Source: an uncultured Collinsella sp. (GTDB taxonomy: Bacteria; Actinomycetota; Coriobacteriia; Coriobacteriales; Coriobacteriaceae). Taken from it: a DNA stretch of 17,616 nucleotides. Below, one piece after another: positions 1-6,588 of this stretch. Location of the stretch: NCBI GenBank assembly GCA_902491895.1, contig CABUJH010000040.1:1-17616 (forward strand), read 5' to 3'. The notes under the pieces were generated by a model. It was not told where the DNA came from. It saw only the letters and a program-made list of their open reading frames with translations, and made no database searches. Both the position numbers and the translations under genes were made by a program. Each line of letters starts with the position of its first letter. Position 1 is the stretch's first letter.

Positions 1-7
1 TGGAATG

Positions 8-59
8 GTGGGGCGGGGTGGGGGAAGGGGTGGGGAAAGGTGTTGAAAAATGGGGCGGT
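8..59 (+). promoter_or_regulatory. MraZ operator: array of TGGGG boxes
   Basis: TGGGG occurs at 9-13, 19-23, 31-35 and 51-55, and a degenerate copy (TGTTG) sits at 41-45. This gives five roughly 10-bp units of the form GTGGGGaaag; the second unit is 12 bp. MraZ is known to bind TGGGN repeats about one helical turn apart just upstream of its own gene in E. coli, and related GTGG-type repeats in other bacteria. Here the units lie upstream of, and run through, the -35 and spacer of the mraZ promoter, so MraZ bound there should block RNA polymerase. The array may extend past the left edge of the window. Confidence 0.75.
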
Positions 60-71
60 TCCCCATATTAT
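43..71 (+). promoter_or_regulatory. mraZ / dcw operon promoter
   Basis: A sigma-A-type promoter reads TTGAAA at 43-48, a 17-bp spacer, and TATTAT at 66-71. The -35 matches the consensus at 4 of 6 positions (TTGA plus the final A) and the -10 matches at 5 of 6. Transcription should start near 78, leaving a leader of about 60 nt before the mraZ ATG. The spacer contains the perfect inverted repeat TGGGG-N5-CCCCA (51-65), of which the left arm is the last MraZ box. This is the best-looking promoter in the window and probably drives the first part of the cluster. Confidence 0.7.
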
Positions 72-139
72 TGATGACGTCGACAGGCGGGGTGGTTTCC
101 CGCGTACGTGCCATCTGAGTAACCGAGGGGAGGGCGCAC

Positions 140-574
140 ATGGGAATGACTGGTGCATACGAGCGCAATCTCGATGCAAAAGGTCGTCTATCCCTGCCTG
201 CACCCCTTCGCGAGGAGCTTGGAGAGCACGTTCGCGTGTTTAAAGCCCTGGATGTCGATGCTCTGTACGTGTTCTCTGCCGAGGCCTTCGATAAGTGGGT
301 CGAAGGACTCTTCGCGGGTCGTGAGGGCCACGAGGGTTTTAACCCGCGTGACATTAATGACCAGAAGCTCATGAGGGCGATCAACAAGCGCACCACGTCG
401 ATGGACGTGGACAGCGCCGGTCGTATCGGTCTTTCCGAGTCTCTCCGCAAGCAGGCGAACCTCGACCGCGAGGTCACGGTTGTGGGCAACTACGACCACC
501 TTGAGGTTTGGGATCGCGCCGCGGCCGATGAGGACGATGACGATGAGGCCCTGCTGGACCTCTTCTTCTCGTAA
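140..574 (+). CDS. mraZ: MraZ, dcw cluster transcriptional regulator
   Basis: MraZ is a DNA-binding repressor of the division and cell wall cluster and forms ring-shaped oligomers. The protein has 144 residues, the usual family length. It contains two swapped-hairpin AbrB/SpoVT-type repeats. The first carries DAKGRLSLPAPLR (residues 12-24) and the second DSAGRIGLSESLR (91-103), with the usual proline of the second motif replaced by serine. The repeat ends with the typical VVGNYDHLEVWD stretch (114-125). The C-terminus is unusual in being strongly acidic (a run of D/E at 130-136) before a hydrophobic LLDLFFS end. The ATG is well supported by AGGGGAGGG (126-134) 5 nt upstream. It is the first gene of the cluster, with its own promoter and box array at 8-71. 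Confidence 0.95.
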   Translation: MGMTGAYERNLDAKGRLSLPAPLREELGEHVRVFKALDVDALYVFSAEAFDKWVEGLFAGREGHEGFNPRDINDQKLMRAINKRTTSMDVDSAGRIGLSESLRKQANLDREVTVVGNYDHLEVWDRAAADEDDDDEALLDLFFS

Positions 575-594
575 GGGCAAGGCACGGGTAACGG

Positions 595-1560
595 ATGGAG
601 CGTGGGATCTTGACACAAGAATATCGGCATGAACCTGTCATGCTCGGCGAAGTGCTTGAGTCGCTGCGGCTAAAGAGCGGCTCCGTTGTCTGCGATTGCA
701 CCCTTGGCGGTGCCGGCCATTCGGTAAAGATGGCCGCGCAGGTGGGGGAGACGGGCCTTTTGCTCGGCGTCGATCAGGACGACATGGCCCTCGAGGCCGC
801 TGGCGCCCGTCTGGACCGCGAGGTTCCCGGAGTTCCGCACCAGCTGCTGAAGGGCAACTTCGGCGACTTGGACGAGCTGCTTTGCTCGGCCGAGGTGCCC
901 GGGGTCGATGGCTTCCTGTTCGATTTGGGCGTTTCGTCACCGCAACTCGATATCCCTGGCAGGGGCTTTTCGTATAACGAGGACGCCCCATTGGACATGC
1001 GGATGGATCCGGGTAATAACACCTTAAACGCAGCTGAGGTCATCAACACCTATAACGAACACGACCTCGCCCGGATTCTACGCGTCTACGGCGAAGAGAA
1101 GTTTGCCTCGCAGATCGCGCGCGAGATCGTGCGCCGCCGCGAGCAAGAACCAATCGAAACCACCGGCCAATTTGTCGAGATCATCAAGGCGGGTATCCCG
1201 GCTGCCGCTCGTCGGCATGGCGGACACCCGGCCAAGAAAAGTTTCCAGGCCATTCGCATCGAGGTCAATCACGAGCTCGATGTGCTCGAACGAGGGCTTG
1301 ATGCCGCCACCAGGTGGCTCAACCCGGGCGGACGTATCTGCGTCATCTCGTATCACTCGCTCGAGGACCGTATCGTAAAGAACCACTTTAAGGAGATGAG
1401 CCAGGGGTGCACGTGTCCGCCGGAGATTCCGGTGTGCGTGTGCGGCAACGTGCCGATACTCAAGGTCATCACCCGCAAACCCTTGGTTGCCCAGCCTGAT
1501 GAGGTTGAGCGCAACCCTCGGGCGAGATCAGCCAAAATCCGCGTGGCGCAGCGTCTGTAG
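595..1560 (+). CDS. rsmH: 16S rRNA (cytosine-1402-N4)-methyltransferase RsmH
   Basis: RsmH (MraW) transfers a methyl group from S-adenosylmethionine to N4 of C1402 in the 16S rRNA P-site region. Visible signatures are the SAM-binding DCTLGGAGHS (about residues 34-43), DLGVSSPQLD, RGFSYNEDAPLDMRMDP, a HPAKKSFQAIRIEVN block and ISYHSLEDRIVKNHF. A CTCPPEIPVCVC cysteine cluster near residue 275 is common in Gram-positive homologues. The protein ends with the family's NPRARSAKIRVAQRL. At 321 residues the length is normal. The start is uncertain: the ATG at 595 has only a poor ribosome site, whereas the TTG at 610 has GGAG (597-600) 9 nt upstream and gives a family-like N-terminus beginning MTQEYRHEPVML. 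I give the longer frame; the true start may be 610. It follows mraZ by 20 nt, presumably in the same operon. Confidence 0.96.
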   Translation: MERGILTQEYRHEPVMLGEVLESLRLKSGSVVCDCTLGGAGHSVKMAAQVGETGLLLGVDQDDMALEAAGARLDREVPGVPHQLLKGNFGDLDELLCSAEVPGVDGFLFDLGVSSPQLDIPGRGFSYNEDAPLDMRMDPGNNTLNAAEVINTYNEHDLARILRVYGEEKFASQIAREIVRRREQEPIETTGQFVEIIKAGIPAAARRHGGHPAKKSFQAIRIEVNHELDVLERGLDAATRWLNPGGRICVISYHSLEDRIVKNHFKEMSQGCTCPPEIPVCVCGNVPILKVITRKPLVAQPDEVERNPRARSAKIRVAQRL

Positions 1561-1650
1561 GCGCGACCGCGCGATATTGGACCTCCCGCTCGCACCATAA
1601 ACGAAGCTTAAACACACTACCAACGTACTCGGGATGGGAGGCGGCATATC

Positions 1651-2121
1651 ATGGGCTACAACACTTCAAGCGCAGCACTTGCCTATGATATGAACGCCAT
1701 GCCCGCCTATCGTGAGACGCCGCAGGCCCCCGTTGCTCCCCGTGAGCAGCGCACGCCGCGCTTTGATGTCTACACGGGCGCGGGCCGTCAGGCAAACCAG
1801 GCGGTAAGCCCGGTTTTCATGAGCGTTCTTAAAACGTTTTGCATCATTGCGGCTATCTTCATGACGATCGGCGTCGCCCGCGTGGCACTCGCCGGCGTTA
1901 CGGCCCAGGTGCTCAACAGCAACGCCGAGCTTACCAACACGCTCGAAAAGGCGACCGATGAGAGCTCCGACCTGGAGGTCATGCATTCGGTCTATGGCGC
2001 CGACACGCGCATTCGCGACCTTGCGGGCGCTTATGGCATGGTGGAGCCCAGCGAGAGCGTTACACTTGACTTTTCGCAGGATGCAGCCGCGGGCGCCAAC
2101 GCGACCGCGACCGCTCAGTAG
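1651..2121 (+). CDS. ftsL: FtsL-type bitopic cell-division protein
   Basis: This is a 156-residue protein with a cytoplasmic N-terminal tail of about 54 residues rich in Pro, Ala and Arg. One transmembrane helix (about 55-81) is followed by a short extracytoplasmic segment predicted to be helical (about 84-115). Near the end, residues 117-137 (ADTRIRDLAGAYGMVEPSES region) resemble the FtsL/septum-formation-initiator ending in which a helix leads to GMV-x-P. The tail after that is Ala/Thr-rich. Position between rsmH and ftsI is where ftsL sits in nearly all dcw clusters. FtsL works with FtsB/DivIC and FtsQ to activate FtsW-FtsI. Sequence conservation in this family is very low, so the name rests mainly on topology and position. 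GGGAGG (1636-1641), 9 nt before the ATG, supports the start. The 90-nt gap before it holds no convincing promoter. Confidence 0.75.
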   Translation: MGYNTSSAALAYDMNAMPAYRETPQAPVAPREQRTPRFDVYTGAGRQANQAVSPVFMSVLKTFCIIAAIFMTIGVARVALAGVTAQVLNSNAELTNTLEKATDESSDLEVMHSVYGADTRIRDLAGAYGMVEPSESVTLDFSQDAAAGANATATAQ

Positions 2122-2138
2122 CAAGACGGTAGCTGAGT

Positions 2139-4004
2139 ATGACAAATGACTATCGCCGCGGTTCCGATGGGGGCCGCGGTTCTGGACGTCCCTCGTCGCG
2201 GGGACGTTCTGGTTATCAAGGAACGGGTCGGCAATCTTACAACGCCGGGCAGTCCCGTGGCAACGACCCGGCGTCGCGACTTCGCGGCTCGGACGGCCCT
2301 CAAATGCATAACACCAGGTCGCGCAAGAGTTCGTCGACCGAATGGCTCACAGGCACGCCTCTGCCTCGCCGCAAAGCCGTCATGGGCTTCATCGGGCTTG
2401 GTTTGGGCTTGGGCGTCTTTCGCCTTGCCGACTATCAAATTGTCGAAGCCGATAAACTGCGCGAGCGTGCCGATGCGCGCCGCCTGCTTGCACAGACCCT
2501 CTATGCCAAACGCGGCACCATCTACGACCGCAACGGTAACGTGCTGGCGTCGTCGGTCGAATGTCGCAACATCGCCGTGAACCCGCAGCTTGTCGAGGAT
2601 GTTGACAAGACGGTGTCGGCGCTGGTCAAGGCAACTGGAATCGATAAAAAGACCTGCCGCAAGCTCGTCGAGTCCGATGGCACCTGGGTGTATATCAAGC
2701 GCCAGGTGGACGAAGACGATGCTGCGGCGCTGGAGAAGAAGAACCTGCCCGGCGTGCTTTTTGAGCAGGCCATGAAGCGCGTATATCCATACGGCAATCT
2801 GGCATCGCAGGTGCTGGGTGTAGTGAATGTAGACAACGACGGCTTGACGGGTCTCGAAAAGCAATACAACAAGCTTCTGACCGGCACGAATGGTACCCTC
2901 GTGCGCGAGCGCGCGAGGGACGGCAGCTATATCGCGGGTGGTGCCTATAAAAAGGTGGCTGCGGTCGACGGCGTTGACATCGTGACGACGCTCGACGTCA
3001 ATATGCAGCGAGCGGCTGAGGATGCTTTGGCGGAGGCTGTCGAGAAGACAAAGGCCAAGAACGGCTCGGCTTTGGTCACCGACCCCACGACTGGTGAAAT
3101 TCTCGCCGCCTGCTCGTACCCGACCTACGACCAGACCGATCTGGAAAACGCCAAGACCGAGGATATGAACTTGCGCCTGGTCACCGACGCCTACGAGCCC
3201 GGCTCGGTCTTTAAGACGCTCGTGGCGGGCGCCGGCTTCGACTTGGGCGTCGTGCGATCGAGTACGTCGTTTGAGGTGCCGGCGAGCATCAAGGTGGGTG
3301 ACGATACCGTCACCGATGCCGACAAGCGCGACTATGCCATGACCATGGATGTGCGCGAGATGATGCGCCGTTCGTCCAACGTGGGCTTTGTCCTGGTGGG
3401 GCGCAAGATCGGTGCGGATGACTTTGCCGCCTATGTGGACAAGTGGGGCATAGGTCACAGCTCCGGTGTCGATTTTCCGGGCGAGAGCCTGGGCATCGTC
3501 AAGGAGCGTGACCAGTATGACGGCGCCACGCTGGGCTCGATGAGCTTTGGACAGGCGCTGTCCGTCTCGCCGATTGAGATCGCACGTGCCGTGGGCGGCA
3601 TCGCCAACGGCGGCGTGATGATGACCCCGCACTTCTATAAGTCCAGCAAAGGCGACGAGAAGGACTGGGGCGAAGGCGAGCGCGCGATTTCGGAGGACGC
3701 CGCATCCCAGGTGACATCGTGCATGCAGACGGTCGTGTCCGAGGGAACGGGCGTTGGCGGCGCGGTTGACGGCTATGACGTGGCGGGTAAGACCGGTACG
3801 GCCGAACGAGCCGACGAGAACGGTGGCTACCTCAAGGAGAACTACATGTCGTCCTTTATGGGCTTTGCGCCGGCACAATCGCCCAAGGTGCTGTGCTATA
3901 TCACGCTCGACGGAACGCCGAGCGGCTCAGATGCCGCTGCGGTGCCGTTCCAGTCCATTATGGCCAACGCACTCGACGTGCTGGGTATTCCGCACACGAG
4001 GTAG
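2139..4004 (+). CDS. ftsI: FtsI-type class B penicillin-binding protein (septal transpeptidase)
   Basis: This membrane-anchored D,D-transpeptidase cross-links septal peptidoglycan and pairs with FtsW. The protein has 621 residues. There is a cytoplasmic tail of about 78 residues rich in Arg, Gly, Ser and Tyr, one transmembrane helix (about 79-98), the dimerisation/pedestal domain starting RGTIYDRNGNVLA (125-137), then the transpeptidase domain. Catalytic motifs are all present: SVFK with nucleophile Ser356 and Lys359, SSN at 412-414, and KTGT at 551-554. There is no C-terminal PASTA repeat, so it is an FtsI rather than a SpoVD/PBP2x type. The ribosome site is weak (only GGTAG-like bases upstream), and the gene starts 17 nt after ftsL, so translation may depend on coupling. 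A later start would shorten the tail, but the next in-frame ATGs (codons 56 and 82) also lack good sites. Confidence 0.95.
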   Translation: MTNDYRRGSDGGRGSGRPSSRGRSGYQGTGRQSYNAGQSRGNDPASRLRGSDGPQMHNTRSRKSSSTEWLTGTPLPRRKAVMGFIGLGLGLGVFRLADYQIVEADKLRERADARRLLAQTLYAKRGTIYDRNGNVLASSVECRNIAVNPQLVEDVDKTVSALVKATGIDKKTCRKLVESDGTWVYIKRQVDEDDAAALEKKNLPGVLFEQAMKRVYPYGNLASQVLGVVNVDNDGLTGLEKQYNKLLTGTNGTLVRERARDGSYIAGGAYKKVAAVDGVDIVTTLDVNMQRAAEDALAEAVEKTKAKNGSALVTDPTTGEILAACSYPTYDQTDLENAKTEDMNLRLVTDAYEPGSVFKTLVAGAGFDLGVVRSSTSFEVPASIKVGDDTVTDADKRDYAMTMDVREMMRRSSNVGFVLVGRKIGADDFAAYVDKWGIGHSSGVDFPGESLGIVKERDQYDGATLGSMSFGQALSVSPIEIARAVGGIANGGVMMTPHFYKSSKGDEKDWGEGERAISEDAASQVTSCMQTVVSEGTGVGGAVDGYDVAGKTGTAERADENGGYLKENYMSSFMGFAPAQSPKVLCYITLDGTPSGSDAAAVPFQSIMANALDVLGIPHTR

Positions 4005-4131
4005 GGGGTTACAATCTTTGGGGCGTGGTTTGTTGTCCCATATGAGGGGTGTTCACATGCCCTGCACCACGCATGCGCGGCGCTGGGATACAATACGCCG
4101 ATAGCATTATTAGGTTTACAGGGGAGCTGCA
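4005..4131 (+). promoter_or_regulatory. Structured ftsI-murF gap at the usual murE position
   Basis: This 127-nt gap is the longest non-coding stretch inside the ftsI-murG block. It contains a perfect 7-bp inverted repeat GCGTGGT (4023-4029) / ACCACGC (4066-4072), a CCC/GGG pair inside its loop, and the palindrome CGCATGCG (4070-4077). There is no T-run after any stem, so I do not call a terminator. TACAAT occurs at 4010-4015 and 4089-4094, each a 5-of-6 match to a -10 element, but neither has a recognisable -35 at 16-18 bp. A secondary promoter for murF is possible, not proven. I see no coding remnant of murE. Confidence 0.35.
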
Positions 4132-5556
4132 ATGATAGAGATCGCCGTCAACAACCTCGCGGCCGCAACAGGGGCCCGAACCGTGACGGGAGAAGCCGAT
4201 CGGGTATGCCGCGGGTGCGTTATCGACTCGCGCCAGGTCGAGGAAGGGACGATTTTCGTCGCCTTTCCCGGTGAAAACGTCGACGGCAATGATTTTGCTT
4301 CCCGTGCCGTCCAGTCGGGTGCCGGCGCCGTCGTGATGACGCGTGAGCCCGAGGCCGAGCTGGTCTCGCTGGCGCAGGACAAGGGCTGTGCCATCTTGCT
4401 GACCGATGATCCCGAGGACTTTCTGCTGCGTTTGGCGCACACGTACCGTCTGGAGCTTGGCTGCCTGGTCGTTGGTATTACCGGTTCCATCGGCAAGACG
4501 ACGACCAAGGACGTGCTCGCCGCCGTGCTCGCCAAGCGCTATCGTGTCTGGGCCACCAAGGGCAATTTCAATAACCTGATCGGCATGCCGCTCACGGTGC
4601 TTTCCGCTCCGGCCGATACCGAGGTCCTGGTGCTCGAGATGGGCATGAACCATTTCCACGAGATCGAGCGCCTGTCCCAGTCCGCCAATCCCAACCTTGC
4701 CATCGTGAGCAAGATTGGTACCTCTCATATCGGCATTTTGGGTAGCCGCGAGAATATCGCCCGCGCTAAGGCCGAGATTGTCCAGGGTATGTGCGCCGCT
4801 GGCGACTTCTTGCCGCTGCTGGTTTTGGGCGGCGAGGACGACTTTACGCCGTTCATTCGCGATACGTTCGCCCAGCCTGCTGGTATCGACGTGATGCTGG
4901 CCGGCGTCTCGGACGATGATGAGGTCCGTGCCCGCGACATTCGTGTTGATGACGAGGGACGTCCGGTCTTTACGCTCGATTTTGGCCAGGGTGAGACGAT
5001 CGATACCATGCTTGCCATCCCCGGCGTGCAGTCCGTTCCTAATGCCGTTAAGGCCGCCGCGGTTGCCTATCGCTTGGGCGTGACGCCCGAGCAGATCGAT
5101 GCTGCCTTTAGGGGCCTCACGATCACCGGTCGCCGCCAGGAGATCAAGCGCGCCAAGAGCGGTGCCCGCGTCATCGACGATTCCTATAACGCCAGTGCCG
5201 AATCCATGGCTGCTGGCCTCGATCTACTGTGCTCGCTTTCGTGCACGGGGTCTCGCATGGCGATCCTGGGCGAGATGGGCGAGATGGGCGATGAGGCTCC
5301 TCGCATGCATGAGCTCGTGGGCGCCTATGCGGCCGCCAAGAAGCTCGACATGCTGGCGTGCGTGGGTGGTGAGCTGGCCCAGCTTATGGCCGATGCCGCG
5401 CGCATGATGGGCATGGACGAGGACCGCATCCAGGTGTTCTCCGATTATCAGCAGGTGCTCGACCGCATGGGCGGCGCGCTTGAAAAACATGATGTTGTAC
5501 TGGTCAAGGGTTCCCGCTTTGTTGACCTCGACCGCTTTGTGGAAGGTGTGTGCTAG
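4132..5556 (+). CDS. murF: UDP-MurNAc-tripeptide--D-Ala-D-Ala ligase MurF
   Basis: MurF adds the D-Ala-D-Ala dipeptide to UDP-MurNAc-tripeptide using ATP, the last cytoplasmic step of precursor synthesis. The 474-residue protein has the three Mur-ligase domains: an N-terminal UDP-binding part with DSRQVEEGTIFVAFPG (32-47), the central ATPase with P-loop GITGSIGKTTTKD (115-127), and the C-terminal domain. Features that separate MurF from MurE are GNFNNLIGMPLTVL just after the P-loop, LEMGMNHFHEIERL, DDSYNASAESMAAGL and the final VLVKGSRFVDLDRFVE. The ATG has GGGGAG (4121-4126) 5 nt upstream. It leads the tightly packed block murF-mraY-murD-ftsW-murG. A MurE call was considered and dismissed because of these motifs. 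Confidence 0.95.
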   Translation: MIEIAVNNLAAATGARTVTGEADRVCRGCVIDSRQVEEGTIFVAFPGENVDGNDFASRAVQSGAGAVVMTREPEAELVSLAQDKGCAILLTDDPEDFLLRLAHTYRLELGCLVVGITGSIGKTTTKDVLAAVLAKRYRVWATKGNFNNLIGMPLTVLSAPADTEVLVLEMGMNHFHEIERLSQSANPNLAIVSKIGTSHIGILGSRENIARAKAEIVQGMCAAGDFLPLLVLGGEDDFTPFIRDTFAQPAGIDVMLAGVSDDDEVRARDIRVDDEGRPVFTLDFGQGETIDTMLAIPGVQSVPNAVKAAAVAYRLGVTPEQIDAAFRGLTITGRRQEIKRAKSGARVIDDSYNASAESMAAGLDLLCSLSCTGSRMAILGEMGEMGDEAPRMHELVGAYAAAKKLDMLACVGGELAQLMADAARMMGMDEDRIQVFSDYQQVLDRMGGALEKHDVVLVKGSRFVDLDRFVEGVC

Positions 5557-5559
5557 CCC

Positions 5560-6579
5560 ATGTTCGGCAATCCCTCGTATCCAACGTATCAGGCTTTTTT
5601 GGGGCTTGGCATCGCCGCTGCCATTGCGCTGCTGCTCATGCCGTGGTGGATCAAGCTGCTGAAGGTCGAGGGTATCGGCCAACAGGTCCGAGCCGACGGC
5701 CCCAAGCGTCATTTGATTAAACAGGGTACGCCGACCATGGGCGGCGTCATCATCCTTGTTGCGATTTCGCTGACCTGCCTGCTGATGGGCAAGCTCACCA
5801 CCGAGCTCGTGCTCGTGCTGCTCGCCACGCTGGCGACCGGCGTGCTGGGCCTGATCGACGACCTGACCTCCGTTACGCATGGGCGCTCGCTCGGTCTGAC
5901 GCCTCATGCCAAGATGATCGGCCTAACCATTATCTGTGTCACCTTTACGGTACTTGCCGTTAACTGGTGCGGCGTCGCCCCCGAGATTCGTTTTCCCGGC
6001 GGCCTGACGATTGACCTTGGCGTGCTTTCGACCACCATCTGCGGCCTTTCGTTCCCGTGGCTCTACATTGTCTTTTGCTGGCTGATGATCGCCGGTCTTT
6101 CTAATGCCGTGAACCTGACCGATGGCCTTGACGGTCTTGCTGGCGGCACCTCCATGATTGCCATGCTCGCCATGGCTGCCATGGCGTTTTTGCACGGAGA
6201 CGTGAACCTGTCCATCTTCTGCACCGCGTGTGCCGGTGCCTGCTTGGGCTTTCTGTGGTTCAACTGCTATCCGGCGAGCATCTTTATGGGCGATACCGGC
6301 TCGCTTGCCCTAGGCGCCGCGTTTGCCTGCACGTCCATCATGACCAACACCGAGGTCGTCTCCCTCATCATCGGCGCCCTGTTTATCGTTGAGACCCTGT
6401 CGGTCATGATTCAGGTTGTCTACTTCCACTTTACGCACAAGCGCGTCTTCCTTATGGCGCCCATCCATCATCATTTCGAAAAGAAGGGCTGGGCCGAGAC
6501 CAAGGTCGTCATCCGTTTTTGGATTATCGCTGCTGCCTTTGGTGCCGTTGGCCTTGCCCTGTTCTTCCAGTTGGGATAG
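5560..6579 (+). CDS. mraY: Phospho-N-acetylmuramoyl-pentapeptide transferase MraY
   Basis: MraY moves phospho-MurNAc-pentapeptide from UDP to undecaprenyl phosphate at the inner face of the membrane, forming lipid I. The 339-residue protein is almost wholly hydrophobic and fits the family's ten transmembrane helices. Key cytoplasmic motifs are TPTMGG (57-62), the Mg-binding aspartate pair D100-D101 in LIDDLTSVTHGR, NAVNLTDGLDGLAGG (182-196), GDTGSLALGA, and the histidine-rich APIHHHFEKKGW loop close to the C-terminus. The ATG lies 3 nt after the murF stop and no strong ribosome site is visible, so coupling to murF is likely. Confidence 0.97.
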   Translation: MFGNPSYPTYQAFLGLGIAAAIALLLMPWWIKLLKVEGIGQQVRADGPKRHLIKQGTPTMGGVIILVAISLTCLLMGKLTTELVLVLLATLATGVLGLIDDLTSVTHGRSLGLTPHAKMIGLTIICVTFTVLAVNWCGVAPEIRFPGGLTIDLGVLSTTICGLSFPWLYIVFCWLMIAGLSNAVNLTDGLDGLAGGTSMIAMLAMAAMAFLHGDVNLSIFCTACAGACLGFLWFNCYPASIFMGDTGSLALGAAFACTSIMTNTEVVSLIIGALFIVETLSVMIQVVYFHFTHKRVFLMAPIHHHFEKKGWAETKVVIRFWIIAAAFGAVGLALFFQLG

Positions 6580-6588
6580 TGGTCTTTC

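Noticed and set aside
40..243. A short plus-strand frame starting in the MraZ box region
   Set aside because: It begins upstream of the predicted transcription start, has no ribosome site, and runs out of frame into mraZ.
1561..1650. Promoter before ftsL (TTGGAC with CATAAA)
   Set aside because: The spacer is only 13 bp. The gap otherwise holds just the ribosome site.
2115..3878. A 587-codon open frame on the minus strand opposite ftsI
   Set aside because: It has no recognisable domain, is full of His/Arg/Ala in the pattern expected from the complement of GC-biased codons, and lies wholly opposite a gene with intact catalytic motifs. It is a shadow frame.
2139..4004. SpoVD or PASTA-containing PBP
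   Set aside because: The protein ends shortly after the transpeptidase domain, with no PASTA repeats.
4021..4080. Possible terminator after ftsI (GCGTGGT/ACCACGC inverted repeat)
   Set aside because: The loop is 36 nt and no T-run follows. It may be structured RNA but does not look like an intrinsic terminator.
4132..5556. Could this ligase be MurE instead of MurF?
   Set aside because: GNFNNLIGMPLT, EMGMNHFHEIE, DDSYNASAESM and the terminal KGSR are MurF features, and the MurE substrate-selecting region is not seen.
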